Shown here in pieces: positions 50,653-61,341 of a stretch of 64,000 nt of DNA. Source of the stretch: Leishmania martiniquensis (lineage: Eukaryota > Euglenozoa > Kinetoplastea > Trypanosomatida > Trypanosomatidae); contig NC_090160.1 of assembly GCF_017916325.1 (NCBI RefSeq), forward strand, positions 270,001 through 334,000. The letters are read 5' to 3'. Within the stretch, counting starts at the first letter, position 1. Every line of letters begins with the position of its first letter. The notes under the pieces were generated by a model. The model did not search any database, was not told the origin of the DNA, and saw only the letters and a list, made by a program, of their open reading frames with translations. The position numbers and the translations under genes were made by a program.

Positions 50653-51798
50653 ATAACGGTGTCGAACGAGGTGTTCATCGTCATCGCCCTTATCGTGTCC
50701 CCCCCTCCCCTTCACCACCGCCGCCCCAACAATCTCCCTCTCTTTTATGCACGGTCAGCATATTCGGGTGGTTATCCCGACCTTAGGGGCGGAGTCATGC
50801 CCTTGCCGCTTCTGCTCTCATAATTATTTTTTTTCCCGTTCTGCTTTGCTTGTCTGCCTGTCTGTGTGAGTGTGTGGGTGTGTGTGTGGTTCTCCGCTCC
50901 CCTTTTCCTCGGGTCCCTACGGTGTTCTGTGTCCGACCCCTCTGCTCTTTCTCTTCCTGAATCGTTGTCTGTCGACAACTCCCTTTATACACAGTCACGC
51001 TCGCACGCAGGAGGAAAGCAACGCGCAGCACCGGCACACACACACACACAAATAAAAGAGGAAGAATCTTTAGCAGTGAGGAAAGGCGGGGAAGCAGCAC
51101 TGAGCATCTAGGTTAACGTGCTCCACACACACACGACGATGTATCTGCTCTTTCTCCCCTTTCCCTCTCTGTGAAGGCGTGCACCCGCAGAGACACACGG
51201 ATACACACACACATATATATATGTATATGCACTCGAGCGCCATTCTACTCTCCTTTTTTTTTGCTCCGCCCGTCCCCGTGTGTGCTTCGAGTTGTGCTGA
51301 ATGAGCGTCTTGATATGTGCCTGTGTGCGTTTCGTATTTCTCTGCCTCCTCCGCTCCTCTCTCCCGATCGCAGGCCTCTTTTTCTTTAGTTTTCGAATGT
51401 GTTTGCTTCCGCCTCTCTGGCTGTGTGTGTGCGCTGCGTCCTGATCGCTCCATTCAGCCGCGCATGTCTCCATGGGCCACTTCCCTGTCTCTGCGTACGA
51501 GGGGGTTGGGGGTTAGGGCGGGTGTCTCTGGCCCCCTCACTTACCCCTCCCCTCACTGCCTTTTCTTCTTTTCTCTCTCTCCACTGCCTGCGTCTTTTCC
51601 ATGCCATTATCGATACACACACGCACGCACGCTTCTCTGGCTGAATGTGCTTCTGTTCTCTACGCACCAACTCGTCGCGTTTTTTTCTTCATGCCCTTCT
51701 TTCGTCGCCTCTTCTTCGTGCGAGGAGCCTTTCCTTTGGCCGCCCTCGTGTGCCTCCTGCCAATCTACGCGCTGCGGCCCCCGAAACGGGCATGCGCG

Positions 51799-51826
51799 TG
51801 TGTGTATGTATGTATGTATGTGTGTG
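51799..51826. repeat. (TGTA)n tetranucleotide repeat
   Basis: Tandem TGTA units are followed by TG and a nine-base G run. Confidence 0.75.
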
Positions 51827-52839
51827 GGGGGGGCTGCTTGACCCAGCTTTTAGCATCCCGCACACATGTGTACGTGCTGGAAGGAGGTGGAATCTGCATG
51901 TGCGCGCACCCAAGCCCCACCTAGGATTTCCTGCAGCCTTTCCCTCCCCCCTATCTCTCTGGCTATCTTCATCGTGGTTGGTATAAACGTGAGGCTGAGG
52001 ACGCCAAAGGCGCAGGGCACACACGCACACATCTCAGCAGCGACGAAACGAAAACTGCGGTCCCCACCAAGAGGAAAGGTCGGAGGCAACGATAAGTGCT
52101 GTGAGGTGAGTGGGTCCGCAAAAAAAGAAAGCGCTGTGGAGGGGAGCCGGGGTGAGGCCACGCATGCTGAATGGGGCCGGTCTGTGCGTAGGCATGCATA
52201 CCTGTAGGTGTTGAACGCCACGCCCCCTTCCTGACCTCCACTCGTACGTGGCGCGTCGCTTGTCGCCCATGAGCGTTCGTAAGCTCGTCGAAATGGCGCA
52301 TTGGCCTCTCGACTGGAGGCGTCGGTTCTCGCCCAGAAAGCTCCGGGGTGGGAGACGGGCTGCGTTGATGTGAAGCCTCATGCATGCGCCCGTTACCATA
52401 CTTCAGCCTCACTCTCTCCTTTAGCACAGGCCAATCGCCCTTCTTGTCCCGTTGGCGTTTTCCTACACACGTTCTCGGCGCTCACACACACTCTCTCTCG
52501 CCTATGCGCGTGAGCGTGCGCACTTACCCAGCTGCATATACGGGACGCACGTCTGAGGGACTCCCGTCCGCGTTCATACATACATATACAGATATATACA
52601 CACGCATAGAGAGGGGGAGGCGCTGACGACTGTCATCGTGGTCGCCTTCGCGTCACCTGGCGAAGAGGCCACTGGTCGTAAAAGAAAGCCACGCCTCAAG
52701 GGCGCTCTTCTGTCATACACACGCATACTCATCGACTCAGACAGGGACGCCCAGGCAGGGCACCTCACACCCCACACGCATAGACGCTTGTAGACAAGCA
52801 AAGAAAAGGGCAAAGTAAAGTAGAGCGAGAAGGAGAGAC

Positions 52840-52863
52840 AAACACACACACACACATATATAC
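52840..52863. repeat. CA-TA compound dinucleotide repeat
   Basis: CA units pass into TA units about 40 bases before the start of the RhoGAP-like gene, within or just upstream of its 5' leader. Confidence 0.75.
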
Positions 52864-52904
52864 TTGTGCCAGTGGGGGGACTGCTCGACTGCCAGTTTGT
52901 GTGC

Positions 52905-55900
52905 ATGGGTAATCACGCGACGCGTTCCGTGTGTGCGAGTGCCCACGATGCCGCGGCTGCGAAGGGCACCGCCGCGCGCCTGTCCACGTATGCTGGGGTG
53001 CCACTGGATGCGCTGGTCGCCTACGAGCGTGCGGCGCTGCGCCTGTCGCACAACCTCGACTCTCTTAGACGCAGCGCGGCAACCGCCACAAAGTCAGCGG
53101 CCGAACGCTTGGCTGCTTCCACGTCGGCGGGCGGGGGCGGCCCCGCAACGGCCTCAAAGCTGCCACGGCGGCCTCTGCTTCAGGTTTGCGCAGAGGTGCA
53201 AAAAAAATTGCGCCAGGATTGGGACCAAAAGAAAACCCGCTCCAACACCGCTAAGGACAAGGCGGCAGTGGCGGAGGGGTCCGCTTACCAGGACGGTGTG
53301 CCACTGCTGCTGCAAGAGCTTGCCTGGGAGTGGCGCAGGAGCGCCTCGCGAGAGCGTGGGGGTAGAGCCAGTCGCGCTGGCAGGCCGACGCCTCTAAGAG
53401 CAGAGGAGATGACAACGTGGAACACACGGACGGCCCAACTTCTGCGAGACTATGTGCGGTCATGGCGGTACGAGAAGGCGCTGCGACAAGCGCGAAAGGC
53501 AGCAGCAGCGGGCGCGGAGGGCTGCACTTCAGCCACAGCAGTGTCGCGAAAAGATGGGGCGAGCAGTGGCGGTGCGCCTCGGCCGCGGGTGTTTCGCGAA
53601 CTGTTCAAGTCTTACGAGGCGCTGGGCCGCTTGCTGACTCGATCTCGCAGCGGCGGCGGCGGGGGCACGGCGCGTTCTTCTTTCGATCGCTCCACAAGTC
53701 ACGTGACGTCATCGATGTGGTGCGCGGTGCTGTGTCAGTTTGTGCGTGCACTCCCCGAGCCGCTGATACCGTCCTTGTGCAGCCGCCGTCTCGAACCCCT
53801 CGCTGGGGCGCCCTCAAGAAGGCCCTCTGCCGCCGTGGCTCCTGTACCAGCCGCACGCGCGGCATACGCAGCGATGTGCCGGTTGATTGAGGAGTCATTC
53901 ATCCCCGCCAACGTGGTCGCATACACGACGTTTTGCTATGTCCTCGATCTCGTTCAGAAGCACCGCGCCGAGTTAACCGGGGACGAGGTGGAGACCGTTG
54001 CGCAGGCGGTCGTACGGGAGTCGAGTCTCTATCAGGTGAAGCGTGAAGTTGCCCACGCGTGCAAGCCTGAGATACACATGTTTTGGCCTCCGCGTCGGTC
54101 AGCGGGTGCGTCGCCAACGGCTGCCTCTGCTGCTGCGTCGGCGCCTGCAGGAAAGCTTAGAAGGGATGGTAGAGGCAGGAGCAGCAGCAGCAGCGGCACC
54201 CTCACCGCCAACGGCTCAGCCAGTGCAGCAGTGGCGGTAAAGTCAAGGGCGGCAGTGAAGGCGACTGCACAGGGGAGCATGACCGCTGTGCAACGAGGGG
54301 GCGGCATGACCCCCTCCAGCGACGGCGACACCTCTAGCTATCTCAGCAGCGACGCCAGCTCCGCTGAAAGGGGCGAGGCTGGCGGCCGTGCCATCGGTGA
54401 GGAGAGCGACTCAGAGGAAATCGTCGTTGGTGGTGGTGCCGCCGATGCGCAAGGTCGACTCGCGGGCGCCATGGCGGCTGCACACACCTCCGTGGCAGTA
54501 CCTATCAAGACCCTACCTGGTTCGACGGCCCATGCCGCTGCGGGGGGTGGAATGTGGCAACCGGCCACATCGTCCTCAAGTGTCACTACCAGCGAGGAGG
54601 GCACCAGCGAAAGTGGGCGCTACCCTCCCGCCGTGGCGGCTCGCGCCATCTCGGCTGCTGCCCGACCGGCGGAGGATGTGCCCGATGCTCCAAGTGCCTT
54701 ACAGAAAGACTCTTGGAGGACGTCAGCCGCGGCCGAGTCTCGTCCGCAGGTAGAGCGAAAGCAGCGCTGCGTGACCTCCAACGCGGCGCATTTCTCGATG
54801 AACGTCCCTCCCGTCCGCGAGAGCAGCAACTCCTTGGCCTCCGAGCACCGCCGCGGCATCGGTCACCATAGCGTTCAGCGAATAGTGCCCCTTACCGAGG
54901 ATGATGACATGCGGCTCCTCAGCATGCCTGCATGTCGCCAAGAACTGACTGCTCTCGACGTGAGCAAGCTCAACTCCGCTCTGTACCCTTCCGAGCTCGA
55001 AGACCCAGCAGCGGTGGAGGCGGAAGCGGAAGCTCTGCGATATGCCCTGCAGCGAGTTCGCGAGCCCTCGCCGGCCGCGACAACCAGCAGCCAAAGACAT
55101 GACGGCAACGACGACAGCCCCCATCCACGCTCCCCAGAAGGTAAGAGCGGCTCTCCACAAGGGGCTGTCGTTGGCAGTAGCAGTGCTTCCGCGGCGCCGG
55201 TGCCGCCACAGTTGTCATCCTCACATCGCATCACGCCAACCTCCACCCCCCTCCCTCGAGATGAATGCCACCCGATGCCCAGATGCAGCCGCACTGCAAC
55301 AGCCACACCTGCGCTGGCCCGGCCACCCACTTCGCCGTCGTCGTACCTCAAGCCTTCTCCCTCGGTACAGGGGTCAGCTGCGGGACTGCCAGTGGCAGCT
55401 TACCGTGCGCAAGCGGAGCAGCCGCTTCTTACGGCGCTTATGGTCGCCAAGCAGCGCTTTCTTGCGGCGCTGACGACGGTTCCCAAGGGAGAGAACCCAG
55501 TCGCTCTTTCGCCGCCCCGTGGTGGTGAGTGCGCTGGCTGGTTCGCTGCCAGCAGCGTCGGCCGATCAGGCGGCGTCGCCGATCATCGACTTGAACGCGT
55601 GGTGGCTTGTGCGCGTGAGATGGGCTGGACGTCGGTCGAGAGCCTCATCGAGTCTCTCACGGCGGCTGCTGCTTCCATAACGGAGACGGGGTCACCATCG
55701 ACGCCACGCGCACCTGAGTTGAAGCCGGAGGCACCGCATCATGCGCGAAGGCGCGCAGCCGCCTACGCCTCCGTTTCTGGACTCACCACGCCTTTCGACA
55801 CTGTCCTCGGTCTCGACTGTTCTGTCACCGAAGATCGCTCTCGGTGCGGCCGAGAGTGCCAGCAACCCCACGCGCCCCGCCAGGGGGCCGACTCACACCT

Positions 55901-56492
55901 TTCGGTGCCCTCTCCACGAACAGAGGCAGCCGATTCAGCACTGCCTATCGGGCGGATGCACGCATTCTGCGGCAGTGGAGTTGCGCGCACACATCCCCAA
56001 GGAGTCGCACTAGCCTCATCGCCAAAGGCTGGCAACGGCCCTGTGGCTGGCACCGGGCATGCGCAACTTGGCGCCCGTCTGCAACACCACAAAGGCCACA
56101 TGAGCCCCAGCCTCACTACCCCCTTGGAGAAGACAACTTCGCTCACTATCCCCACCACCGGCGCGGCAGTTGCCGAGCCCTTCAGCGGACTGGATGGAGA
56201 GCTGAAAAAGCTGCGCAGTCTGGTGTGCACGCTGGAGACTCGGCAGTCTGCACAAGCCTGCCAGTCATCCGCACAGATGTCCGAGTTGTCGGCGCGGTGT
56301 GCGGAACTGCAGCATCAGCAGCTCGAGCAGGGGAAGCAGCTGCGCCTTGCTTGTGCACGATTGCTAGATGTTCGTGATATGCTGGAGGAGTTGCGCAGTG
56401 TAAAGACGCACCTGCAAGGGCAGTTGATGGCAGCCCAGCAGGGGGGTGCGCGACTGCGCGACGCGCTGCTGCTCGGCGAAAGAAGCAGGTGA
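52905..56492 (+). CDS. Divergent RhoGAP-like protein with predicted N-myristoylation, 1195 aa
   Basis: The start MGNHATRS is a good N-myristoylation signal (Gly2, Thr6, basic residue 7), with Cys10 available for palmitoylation. The frame extends upstream only from a GTG, so 52905 is the right start. A helical region at ~85-200 is basic. Residues ~229-376 resemble the RhoGAP fold: FVRALPEPLIPS matches the conserved 'F(x)RELPEPL(I/L)', and IPANVVAYTTFCYVLDLVQKH matches the later 'LP..N...L..LL.HL..V' helix. The catalytic Arg-finger motif (GxxRxSG) is not visible, so catalysis may be lost. From 400 to about 1090 the sequence is Ser/Ala/Gly-rich and probably disordered, with an acidic patch near 505-515. 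The C-terminal ~100 residues form a coiled coil (LKKLRSLVCTLETRQ through LRSVKTHLQGQL). A membrane-tethered scaffold or GTPase regulator is inferred. Confidence 0.9.
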   Translation: MGNHATRSVCASAHDAAAAKGTAARLSTYAGVPLDALVAYERAALRLSHNLDSLRRSAATATKSAAERLAASTSAGGGGPATASKLPRRPLLQVCAEVQKKLRQDWDQKKTRSNTAKDKAAVAEGSAYQDGVPLLLQELAWEWRRSASRERGGRASRAGRPTPLRAEEMTTWNTRTAQLLRDYVRSWRYEKALRQARKAAAAGAEGCTSATAVSRKDGASSGGAPRPRVFRELFKSYEALGRLLTRSRSGGGGGTARSSFDRSTSHVTSSMWCAVLCQFVRALPEPLIPSLCSRRLEPLAGAPSRRPSAAVAPVPAARAAYAAMCRLIEESFIPANVVAYTTFCYVLDLVQKHRAELTGDEVETVAQAVVRESSLYQVKREVAHACKPEIHMFWPPRRSAGASPTAASAAASAPAGKLRRDGRGRSSSSSGTLTANGSASAAVAVKSRAAVKATAQGSMTAVQRGGGMTPSSDGDTSSYLSSDASSAERGEAGGRAIGEESDSEEIVVGGGAADAQGRLAGAMAAAHTSVAVPIKTLPGSTAHAAAGGGMWQPATSSSSVTTSEEGTSESGRYPPAVAARAISAAARPAEDVPDAPSALQKDSWRTSAAAESRPQVERKQRCVTSNAAHFSMNVPPVRESSNSLASEHRRGIGHHSVQRIVPLTEDDDMRLLSMPACRQELTALDVSKLNSALYPSELEDPAAVEAEAEALRYALQRVREPSPAATTSSQRHDGNDDSPHPRSPEGKSGSPQGAVVGSSSASAAPVPPQLSSSHRITPTSTPLPRDECHPMPRCSRTATATPALARPPTSPSSYLKPSPSVQGSAAGLPVAAYRAQAEQPLLTALMVAKQRFLAALTTVPKGENPVALSPPRGGECAGWFAASSVGRSGGVADHRLERVVACAREMGWTSVESLIESLTAAAASITETGSPSTPRAPELKPEAPHHARRRAAAYASVSGLTTPFDTVLGLDCSVTEDRSRCGRECQQPHAPRQGADSHLSVPSPRTEAADSALPIGRMHAFCGSGVARTHPQGVALASSPKAGNGPVAGTGHAQLGARLQHHKGHMSPSLTTPLEKTTSLTIPTTGAAVAEPFSGLDGELKKLRSLVCTLETRQSAQACQSSAQMSELSARCAELQHQQLEQGKQLRLACARLLDVRDMLEELRSVKTHLQGQLMAAQQGGARLRDALLLGERSR

Positions 56493-57261
56493 ACTCCACT
56501 GCCACGCGCTTCAACTGGTGTGCCTTGCAGGCTTGCGTGTCCACGTGTACGTGAGTGACCCACCGTGCGGTAGGCAAGCCAAAGCCGATGGACAGGGAGG
56601 GGGAGAGAGGCACAAACATACGCGCGTACGATTCCCCTCTGCCCCCCCTGACCCTCCCCTCCTCTTCTGCCAATGTCGACGTTGTTCGGTGTGTTGGCTC
56701 CTGCACGCGCATCCGTGACAGAAAGGCCACCATATGATCTGCCCGTATGCCCTGCGCTCATTTTTCCAGCATATTCGACCAAGTCTCTTTCTGCTCGTGT
56801 GGCCGCGTGCGTGTGCGCCTCCACAAAATTTGCGCGCATTCACACATGGCTCGCCTCCCTCCACCCTCTCTCTTGTTCGTATCTGCTGAGCAGAGGTGTT
56901 GTGAGCCTTGGGTCATCGCAACCGTCTCGCGGCCTCTTGCGCACCCAAGACGTATTACGGTCCCCTGCTCCGTCCGTTCCCCTGCATCAGCGGTGGTAAG
57001 CTTGGGGTAGGAAACCTTGAAAGAGCAGCGGGCTCCGTCAACGCGTACGCACGGTGCAACGCCTCCGCTCCGCCATCGACGCTCGTTCTCGCCCTTTTCT
57101 CGCTATTCGTTCTCTGGACTCTGCTCGCCTCTGCTCTCCCCCGCTCCCTCACCCTTCAGGTCACAGATAGCGCGGCAGCCTGCGCATGCTGGTAAAGTGG
57201 TATACCAGGTGTGCACGCGCCATCACCCCTCTCGTCGTTCTCCTAACCCTCCCCCTCGACC
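56493..57261. other. Short intergenic region
   Basis: The 769 bases hold C/T-rich tracts (56630-56690 and 57060-57158), the second ending in CAG (AG at 57158-57159), the likely acceptor for the next gene. An ATG at 57186 opens a short upstream frame in the leader unless a later AG is used. No gene was seen. Confidence 0.55.
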
Positions 57262-60200
57262 ATGTTCGGTGGGCCGTACCGCCCGCGAGTCGTGCCCCTA
57301 CCAGTCAGTGCGGATGCACGACTGGGAGAGAAAACAGCCAACTCTGTCGCGAGCAGCGCATGGAATCGAATCAGAGGCGTGGCCCCTTCGCCAGCAGATG
57401 ACTTGCAGTCATCACTACAGTCGTGCAGCAGCTCGTGGGACGGACCCAACGATAGTCGCATGTACGGAGCCGAAGAGGACGCGCACGGCACCAACTCGCC
57501 ACCAGCAGGACAGGTGCCAGACTCATTCCTCCCTGTCTCTTCCCTCTTCGCGGCGGCTAACCGTCAACCATCCCACCGACAGCCCAGCCCTCTCTCTGGC
57601 CGCGCCACTGCTGGCACGTGCAGCGTCCTGCTTGGGCATCAATACCATGCCGATGAGGTACCACCGTCTTCCTCGGTAGTCGAACAGCAGCATTGGGGCT
57701 CCACCCCGGTGTCGATGACCAAAGCAGCCTTGTCGGCAACTGCTTCACGCCGCTATCAACAGCTCGCAGCGCAGCATCTCTACGGCGCAGCGCGCAGCTT
57801 CAGAGCAGGGGTAGCGGCGCCAGGCCCTCGCGCACCTGCCACTGGTTCTTCTGACGGTGCGGTCGCGACAGCGCCTTTCACCAAGCTGCGCTACACAGAC
57901 GCGCATGGTCGCCCTCTTCCCAGCACGCACGGAAACGGATCGGTGACGCACGAAGCAAAGCGGGACAGCGGCAGCCCAGCGTCAGGCAACCCCGTAGTAA
58001 GCTCAAGCCGAGAGAGCGGCGGTGCCAACGAGGGGCGCAGAGAAGCAAAGGTCGAAAGCGGAGAGAGCAGTTTGGCAGTGGCAACTCCCGCAGCAGAGCC
58101 CTCATGCTCAGATCAGGGGTGCAAGAACGCTTCACCAAGAAGCGCAAGGAGGCAAGGCGTATCCGCGGACAAAGCCTCCGAACTCACGCCAACGCAGTCG
58201 CCGTCGTCGGACAAGGCGCCATCGCTGAGTGCAGCCTCGGCTGTTACGTTGGATGGTCGGCTGCGGCGTGGTCGAAATGTGGCTTGGTGCGAGAGTTCGC
58301 AGCAGCAGCAGCGACAACGACCCCGATCACTTCCGTCCCGCTTTGCAGCTCCAGCAGCGTCCGTCGCCTGCAGGCGCACGGCGCTGTGGGCTGTGAAGCT
58401 GATCGAGGATTTCGTAGCGCAGGTGGCGTTGCAGCAGGAGTCGTTGTCGGCGGCGCCAACCATCGTGTCGTCCGGCGGCACGATGAGCGGTTGGAGCAGG
58501 AGAGCAACCGCCAGTGGTCGAGGCGCCGCGGCGACAGCCACTGTGGCCGACCTCACCGCGAGTTTTTTGTCCTCGCGTTACGGGGCACTGCAGTGGCGCC
58601 CCATATTGCGCGAATTTGCTGCCTGCCTGCACCGTTATCGGCTAGTCAGCCCTGCATGCGCGGTGTTCCGGGGGTACTTCATCCACATCGACACAGAAAC
58701 TCTCGACGATTTCTACACGTTCTGTCGCCTGTACGCGGCTGGCGACATTCAGCACTGCTCGACAGTGGAGATACGCCGCCTGTCCCTCGCTGAAGCCGCT
58801 GCCGCCAACGCCCAAACCATTCTCTGGCGCCGCTATGTGGACGAGCGGGAAGTGGGCGATCGACTTCAACGCATGCTGCGGCGCGTGTCGCTGAGCGACC
58901 ACGCCCCCCCCGGCTTGCATGTCGGGGCGCTTGGTGGGACTCTCGGCGGCGGTACATCGGACGGTGCGTCGACGTCGCGTCAGCCCAGCCGGCGTGTGCA
59001 GTACCGTTACGCCCGTCATCCGCCCACCCGCACAGCGTGGGTGCCGCAGCAGCGGCGTCTCACTCTCGACGAGATCCGCAAAGTTAAGAGGGCGGTGCTC
59101 GGCTGGATGCAGGCGGCAGCACTCAAGTTCGCGCATGAGCGCAGCTCCGGTGCGGTGGGGTCGCACGACGGCGACAAGACAGGGAGCAATGCGCGGTGTG
59201 AGGCCGCAGGGGCAGAGCTGCAGCGCGTCGCGTTTGACCGAGCGGGTTGGGTAGATGCCTACGCACTACTGCAAGCCGTCCTGGAGGCAGTGAAGCTGGT
59301 GTGTCGCGCCGGCCATTCTTTTCATGAAAGATGCAACGCGGGGGCGGGGCAGGCCGACGATGTGTCGGAGCGATCCTCAACAGCGCGGCAGCAGTGGCAC
59401 TCAATTAGCAGTACTTCGTGCACTCCGCAGGCGTGCGTGCACAGGACCGATGCGGTGCTTCCGTCTTCGTGGTCTCACCACCACAGCGCCCTGCAGAGTC
59501 TCACTCCATCTGTAGGCGAAGAATGTCAGACTGCTGAGGCTCCGTGCGTGACACAATGGCCACGAGGGCCGGCCGATCGGCACCCCTGCACGGCGGTGGA
59601 GTCTAACGTGTCAGTCGCGTGCGTATCGGCAGGCGATCATTTCGGGTCCCCGTCACATGACAGCACTGCGTCACTGCGCCGCCATAACGGCGGGCGAAGA
59701 AGCAGCCCTCTTCGTCCACAGCGGCAGATGGCAGCAGCAGAGGAGCTCCGGCGATGCTCGCCCGCAAGACCGACGGAGCAGCCAGGGCTGGGCAGCAGCA
59801 GGGAAAGCGGGGCGCAGCGGGGACGCGGTGGCGCGTCGCACGAAGAGCCGTCTTCAGCTCTGCACAGGAGGCCATACCGTGACGCCCCATACAAGCCATT
59901 ACTGCACGGCGATGAGCTTTGGATGGAGGCGCAAAAGGCGGCCGCGGCAGCGTCGCTACGGCGAGACCGTTGCTGGCGGGACCACTACCCGCGTACGTAC
60001 GCGCGTCTGCAGTTCTCGCCATCCCCCCTAAAGCTCAGCAATGTTGCGTGCACTGTGCGGCCCAACGTTTCGCGCGCACCATCCCTAGAGAATGCTACGA
60101 TCGACGCCATCGATGTGGACCTTCGCCGACGCCAGGCACGCAGCCGCGACGCGAACTTGAGCTCACCGCGTCAGATCACAGCCGATCCGGCCCATCTATC

Positions 60201-60708
60201 ACCGTGTGCGTTTGCCACGCCAGGGGCTTTTGCCCTCACAAACCTGAAAAAGGTGCGCCGCGCTACTCAGCCTGCCGATGGCCTCCCGCCGCCGTCGCTG
60301 CTCTCCCCATTCGCCTCACCCATTTCTGAGGTTGCCTACACTTCTCACAACCTTGCTGCCGCGCCGAGGTCGCCACGTTCAGGAGATTCGGCCGCGCGAA
60401 AGATCGCTATCGAGCGCAGCACACCAGCGAGCTCGTCGCTCGACGTTCTCTCACCGCACACCGCGTCATTTACACGAGCTGCAAAGGAGGGCGTTGCCGA
60501 TGCCGGGCCTCCTGACAGCTGCGAGGTGGCGGCAGTGAAGGAAAGCGGCACGGTCTTGTTAACCACGGAAGAGCAAGCGATGCTGGATCGACTGGAGCGC
60601 GCCCTGCGCCAACTTGAAGCGGAGCACCAGCGCTATCACGCCACCAACACTTTTGCTGCGGCTGCTGCTGATACGGATGCGGCCGCTTTGACGAAGAGGT
60701 GCGCATAG
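57262..60708 (+). CDS. Unrecognised large protein with one ordered core and C-terminal coiled coil, 1148 aa
   Basis: I cannot assign a family. Residues 1-365 are Ser/Ala/Gly-rich and probably disordered. An ordered, mainly helical core spans about 370-650: TALWAVKLIEDFVAQVALQQ (373-392), LQWRPILREFAACLHRYRL, then a compact aromatic segment with FRGYFIHIDTETLDDFYTFCRL (about 472-493), and later LDEIRKVKRAVLGWMQAAALKFAHE (about 602-626). The region 700-1080 is low-complexity with many Ser, Arg and His. LTTEEQAMLDRLERALRQLEAEHQRYH (about 1100-1126) is a short coiled coil. No signal peptide, membrane span or catalytic motif is seen. The start is the ATG after the acceptor near 57158. Codon use is GC-rich like its neighbours. 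Such layouts are common among trypanosomatid cytoskeletal and flagellar proteins, but that is only a guess. Confidence 0.9.
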   Translation: MFGGPYRPRVVPLPVSADARLGEKTANSVASSAWNRIRGVAPSPADDLQSSLQSCSSSWDGPNDSRMYGAEEDAHGTNSPPAGQVPDSFLPVSSLFAAANRQPSHRQPSPLSGRATAGTCSVLLGHQYHADEVPPSSSVVEQQHWGSTPVSMTKAALSATASRRYQQLAAQHLYGAARSFRAGVAAPGPRAPATGSSDGAVATAPFTKLRYTDAHGRPLPSTHGNGSVTHEAKRDSGSPASGNPVVSSSRESGGANEGRREAKVESGESSLAVATPAAEPSCSDQGCKNASPRSARRQGVSADKASELTPTQSPSSDKAPSLSAASAVTLDGRLRRGRNVAWCESSQQQQRQRPRSLPSRFAAPAASVACRRTALWAVKLIEDFVAQVALQQESLSAAPTIVSSGGTMSGWSRRATASGRGAAATATVADLTASFLSSRYGALQWRPILREFAACLHRYRLVSPACAVFRGYFIHIDTETLDDFYTFCRLYAAGDIQHCSTVEIRRLSLAEAAAANAQTILWRRYVDEREVGDRLQRMLRRVSLSDHAPPGLHVGALGGTLGGGTSDGASTSRQPSRRVQYRYARHPPTRTAWVPQQRRLTLDEIRKVKRAVLGWMQAAALKFAHERSSGAVGSHDGDKTGSNARCEAAGAELQRVAFDRAGWVDAYALLQAVLEAVKLVCRAGHSFHERCNAGAGQADDVSERSSTARQQWHSISSTSCTPQACVHRTDAVLPSSWSHHHSALQSLTPSVGEECQTAEAPCVTQWPRGPADRHPCTAVESNVSVACVSAGDHFGSPSHDSTASLRRHNGGRRSSPLRPQRQMAAAEELRRCSPARPTEQPGLGSSRESGAQRGRGGASHEEPSSALHRRPYRDAPYKPLLHGDELWMEAQKAAAAASLRRDRCWRDHYPRTYARLQFSPSPLKLSNVACTVRPNVSRAPSLENATIDAIDVDLRRRQARSRDANLSSPRQITADPAHLSPCAFATPGAFALTNLKKVRRATQPADGLPPPSLLSPFASPISEVAYTSHNLAAAPRSPRSGDSAARKIAIERSTPASSSLDVLSPHTASFTRAAKEGVADAGPPDSCEVAAVKESGTVLLTTEEQAMLDRLERALRQLEAEHQRYHATNTFAAAAADTDAAALTKRCA

Positions 60709-60981
60709 AGGCAGCAGCGCTCGTATATGTGTATATGTGTCTGTGTGTGTATGTGTGCTGCTGCTGATACGGAGGGAACTCAAAACAAAGTCAACCGGCC
60801 GTTCACATTTCTACCGAACTAGGAGGGGATAACAGTCTTGGACACAAGAAACGTAGGCAGAGGCGGCTGTAAAGCGCGCTCATTGCCGTTGCCGGATGGC
60901 TTCGATGCACGTGTTCGATTGGCTGAAATATCTCACCTGACCTCCTTGCACTTGCCATTTCGCTCTCGCTCTCGCTGCTCC

Positions 60982-61025
60982 TCTCGCTCGCTCTCTCCCT
61001 CTCGAGAGGGAGAGAGCGAGCGAGA
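60982..61025. repeat. 44-base perfect palindrome centred on CTCGAG
   Basis: The 22 bases 60982-61003 are the exact reverse complement of 61004-61025, with no loop between. The arms are made of GAGA/CTCT and GAGC/GCTC units. It lies about 270 bases after the stop of the preceding gene, so it is likely in its 3'UTR and would fold into a long hairpin in RNA or a cruciform in DNA. Confidence 0.9.
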
Positions 61026-61341
61026 CGGAGAGAGGGGCGGAGAGACTCTACGCAAGCAACTTCGCAACCACACGAAACGCCACAGAGCCGCTGCGCATTA
61101 TAGAGCTGGTGCTTGCATCCATCACCCGCGTCACTCGTGAGAGAGCAAGGTAAGCGTATCTTGCGCATGCAGGTTGGGGCCCGCGAAGCTATCGCCACAT
61201 CGTTTCTGCCCACGTCCATGGCGCGACTCTCTTCTCGGCCTTCATCTTGGGATGCGCCGCCGGTGCCGGTGAAGAGTGTGGAGAGACGCTTGTGCTGTGT
61301 CTGTCACTCTCGTTGCGTTGCACGGGTCTTTTCCAGAAAAA

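Larger units (their letters stand above)
48021..52904. other. 4.9 kb intergenic region
   Basis: No convincing gene. A 200-codon open frame at 48156-48758 is noted separately as a weak candidate. Mixed-composition sequence (48760-49250 and 52140-52420) lies among C/T tracts. Repeats are TA units at 50633-50652, CA runs near 50093-50107 and 51192-51215, TGTA units at 51799-51826, and CA/TA units at 52840-52863. The short AGs at 52871-52872 and 52894-52895 are candidate acceptors for the next gene, although the pyrimidine tract before them is weak. Confidence 0.5.

Noticed and set aside
50062..50823. Plus-strand open frame of 253 codons
   Set aside because: It is built from CA, TA and C/T repeats (Thr-His, Ile-Tyr and Ser/Leu runs) with no motif and no GC third-position bias.
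52866..52904. Longer start for the RhoGAP-like gene
   Set aside because: The upstream frame begins only at a GTG; the ATG at 52905 gives a good myristoylation signal.
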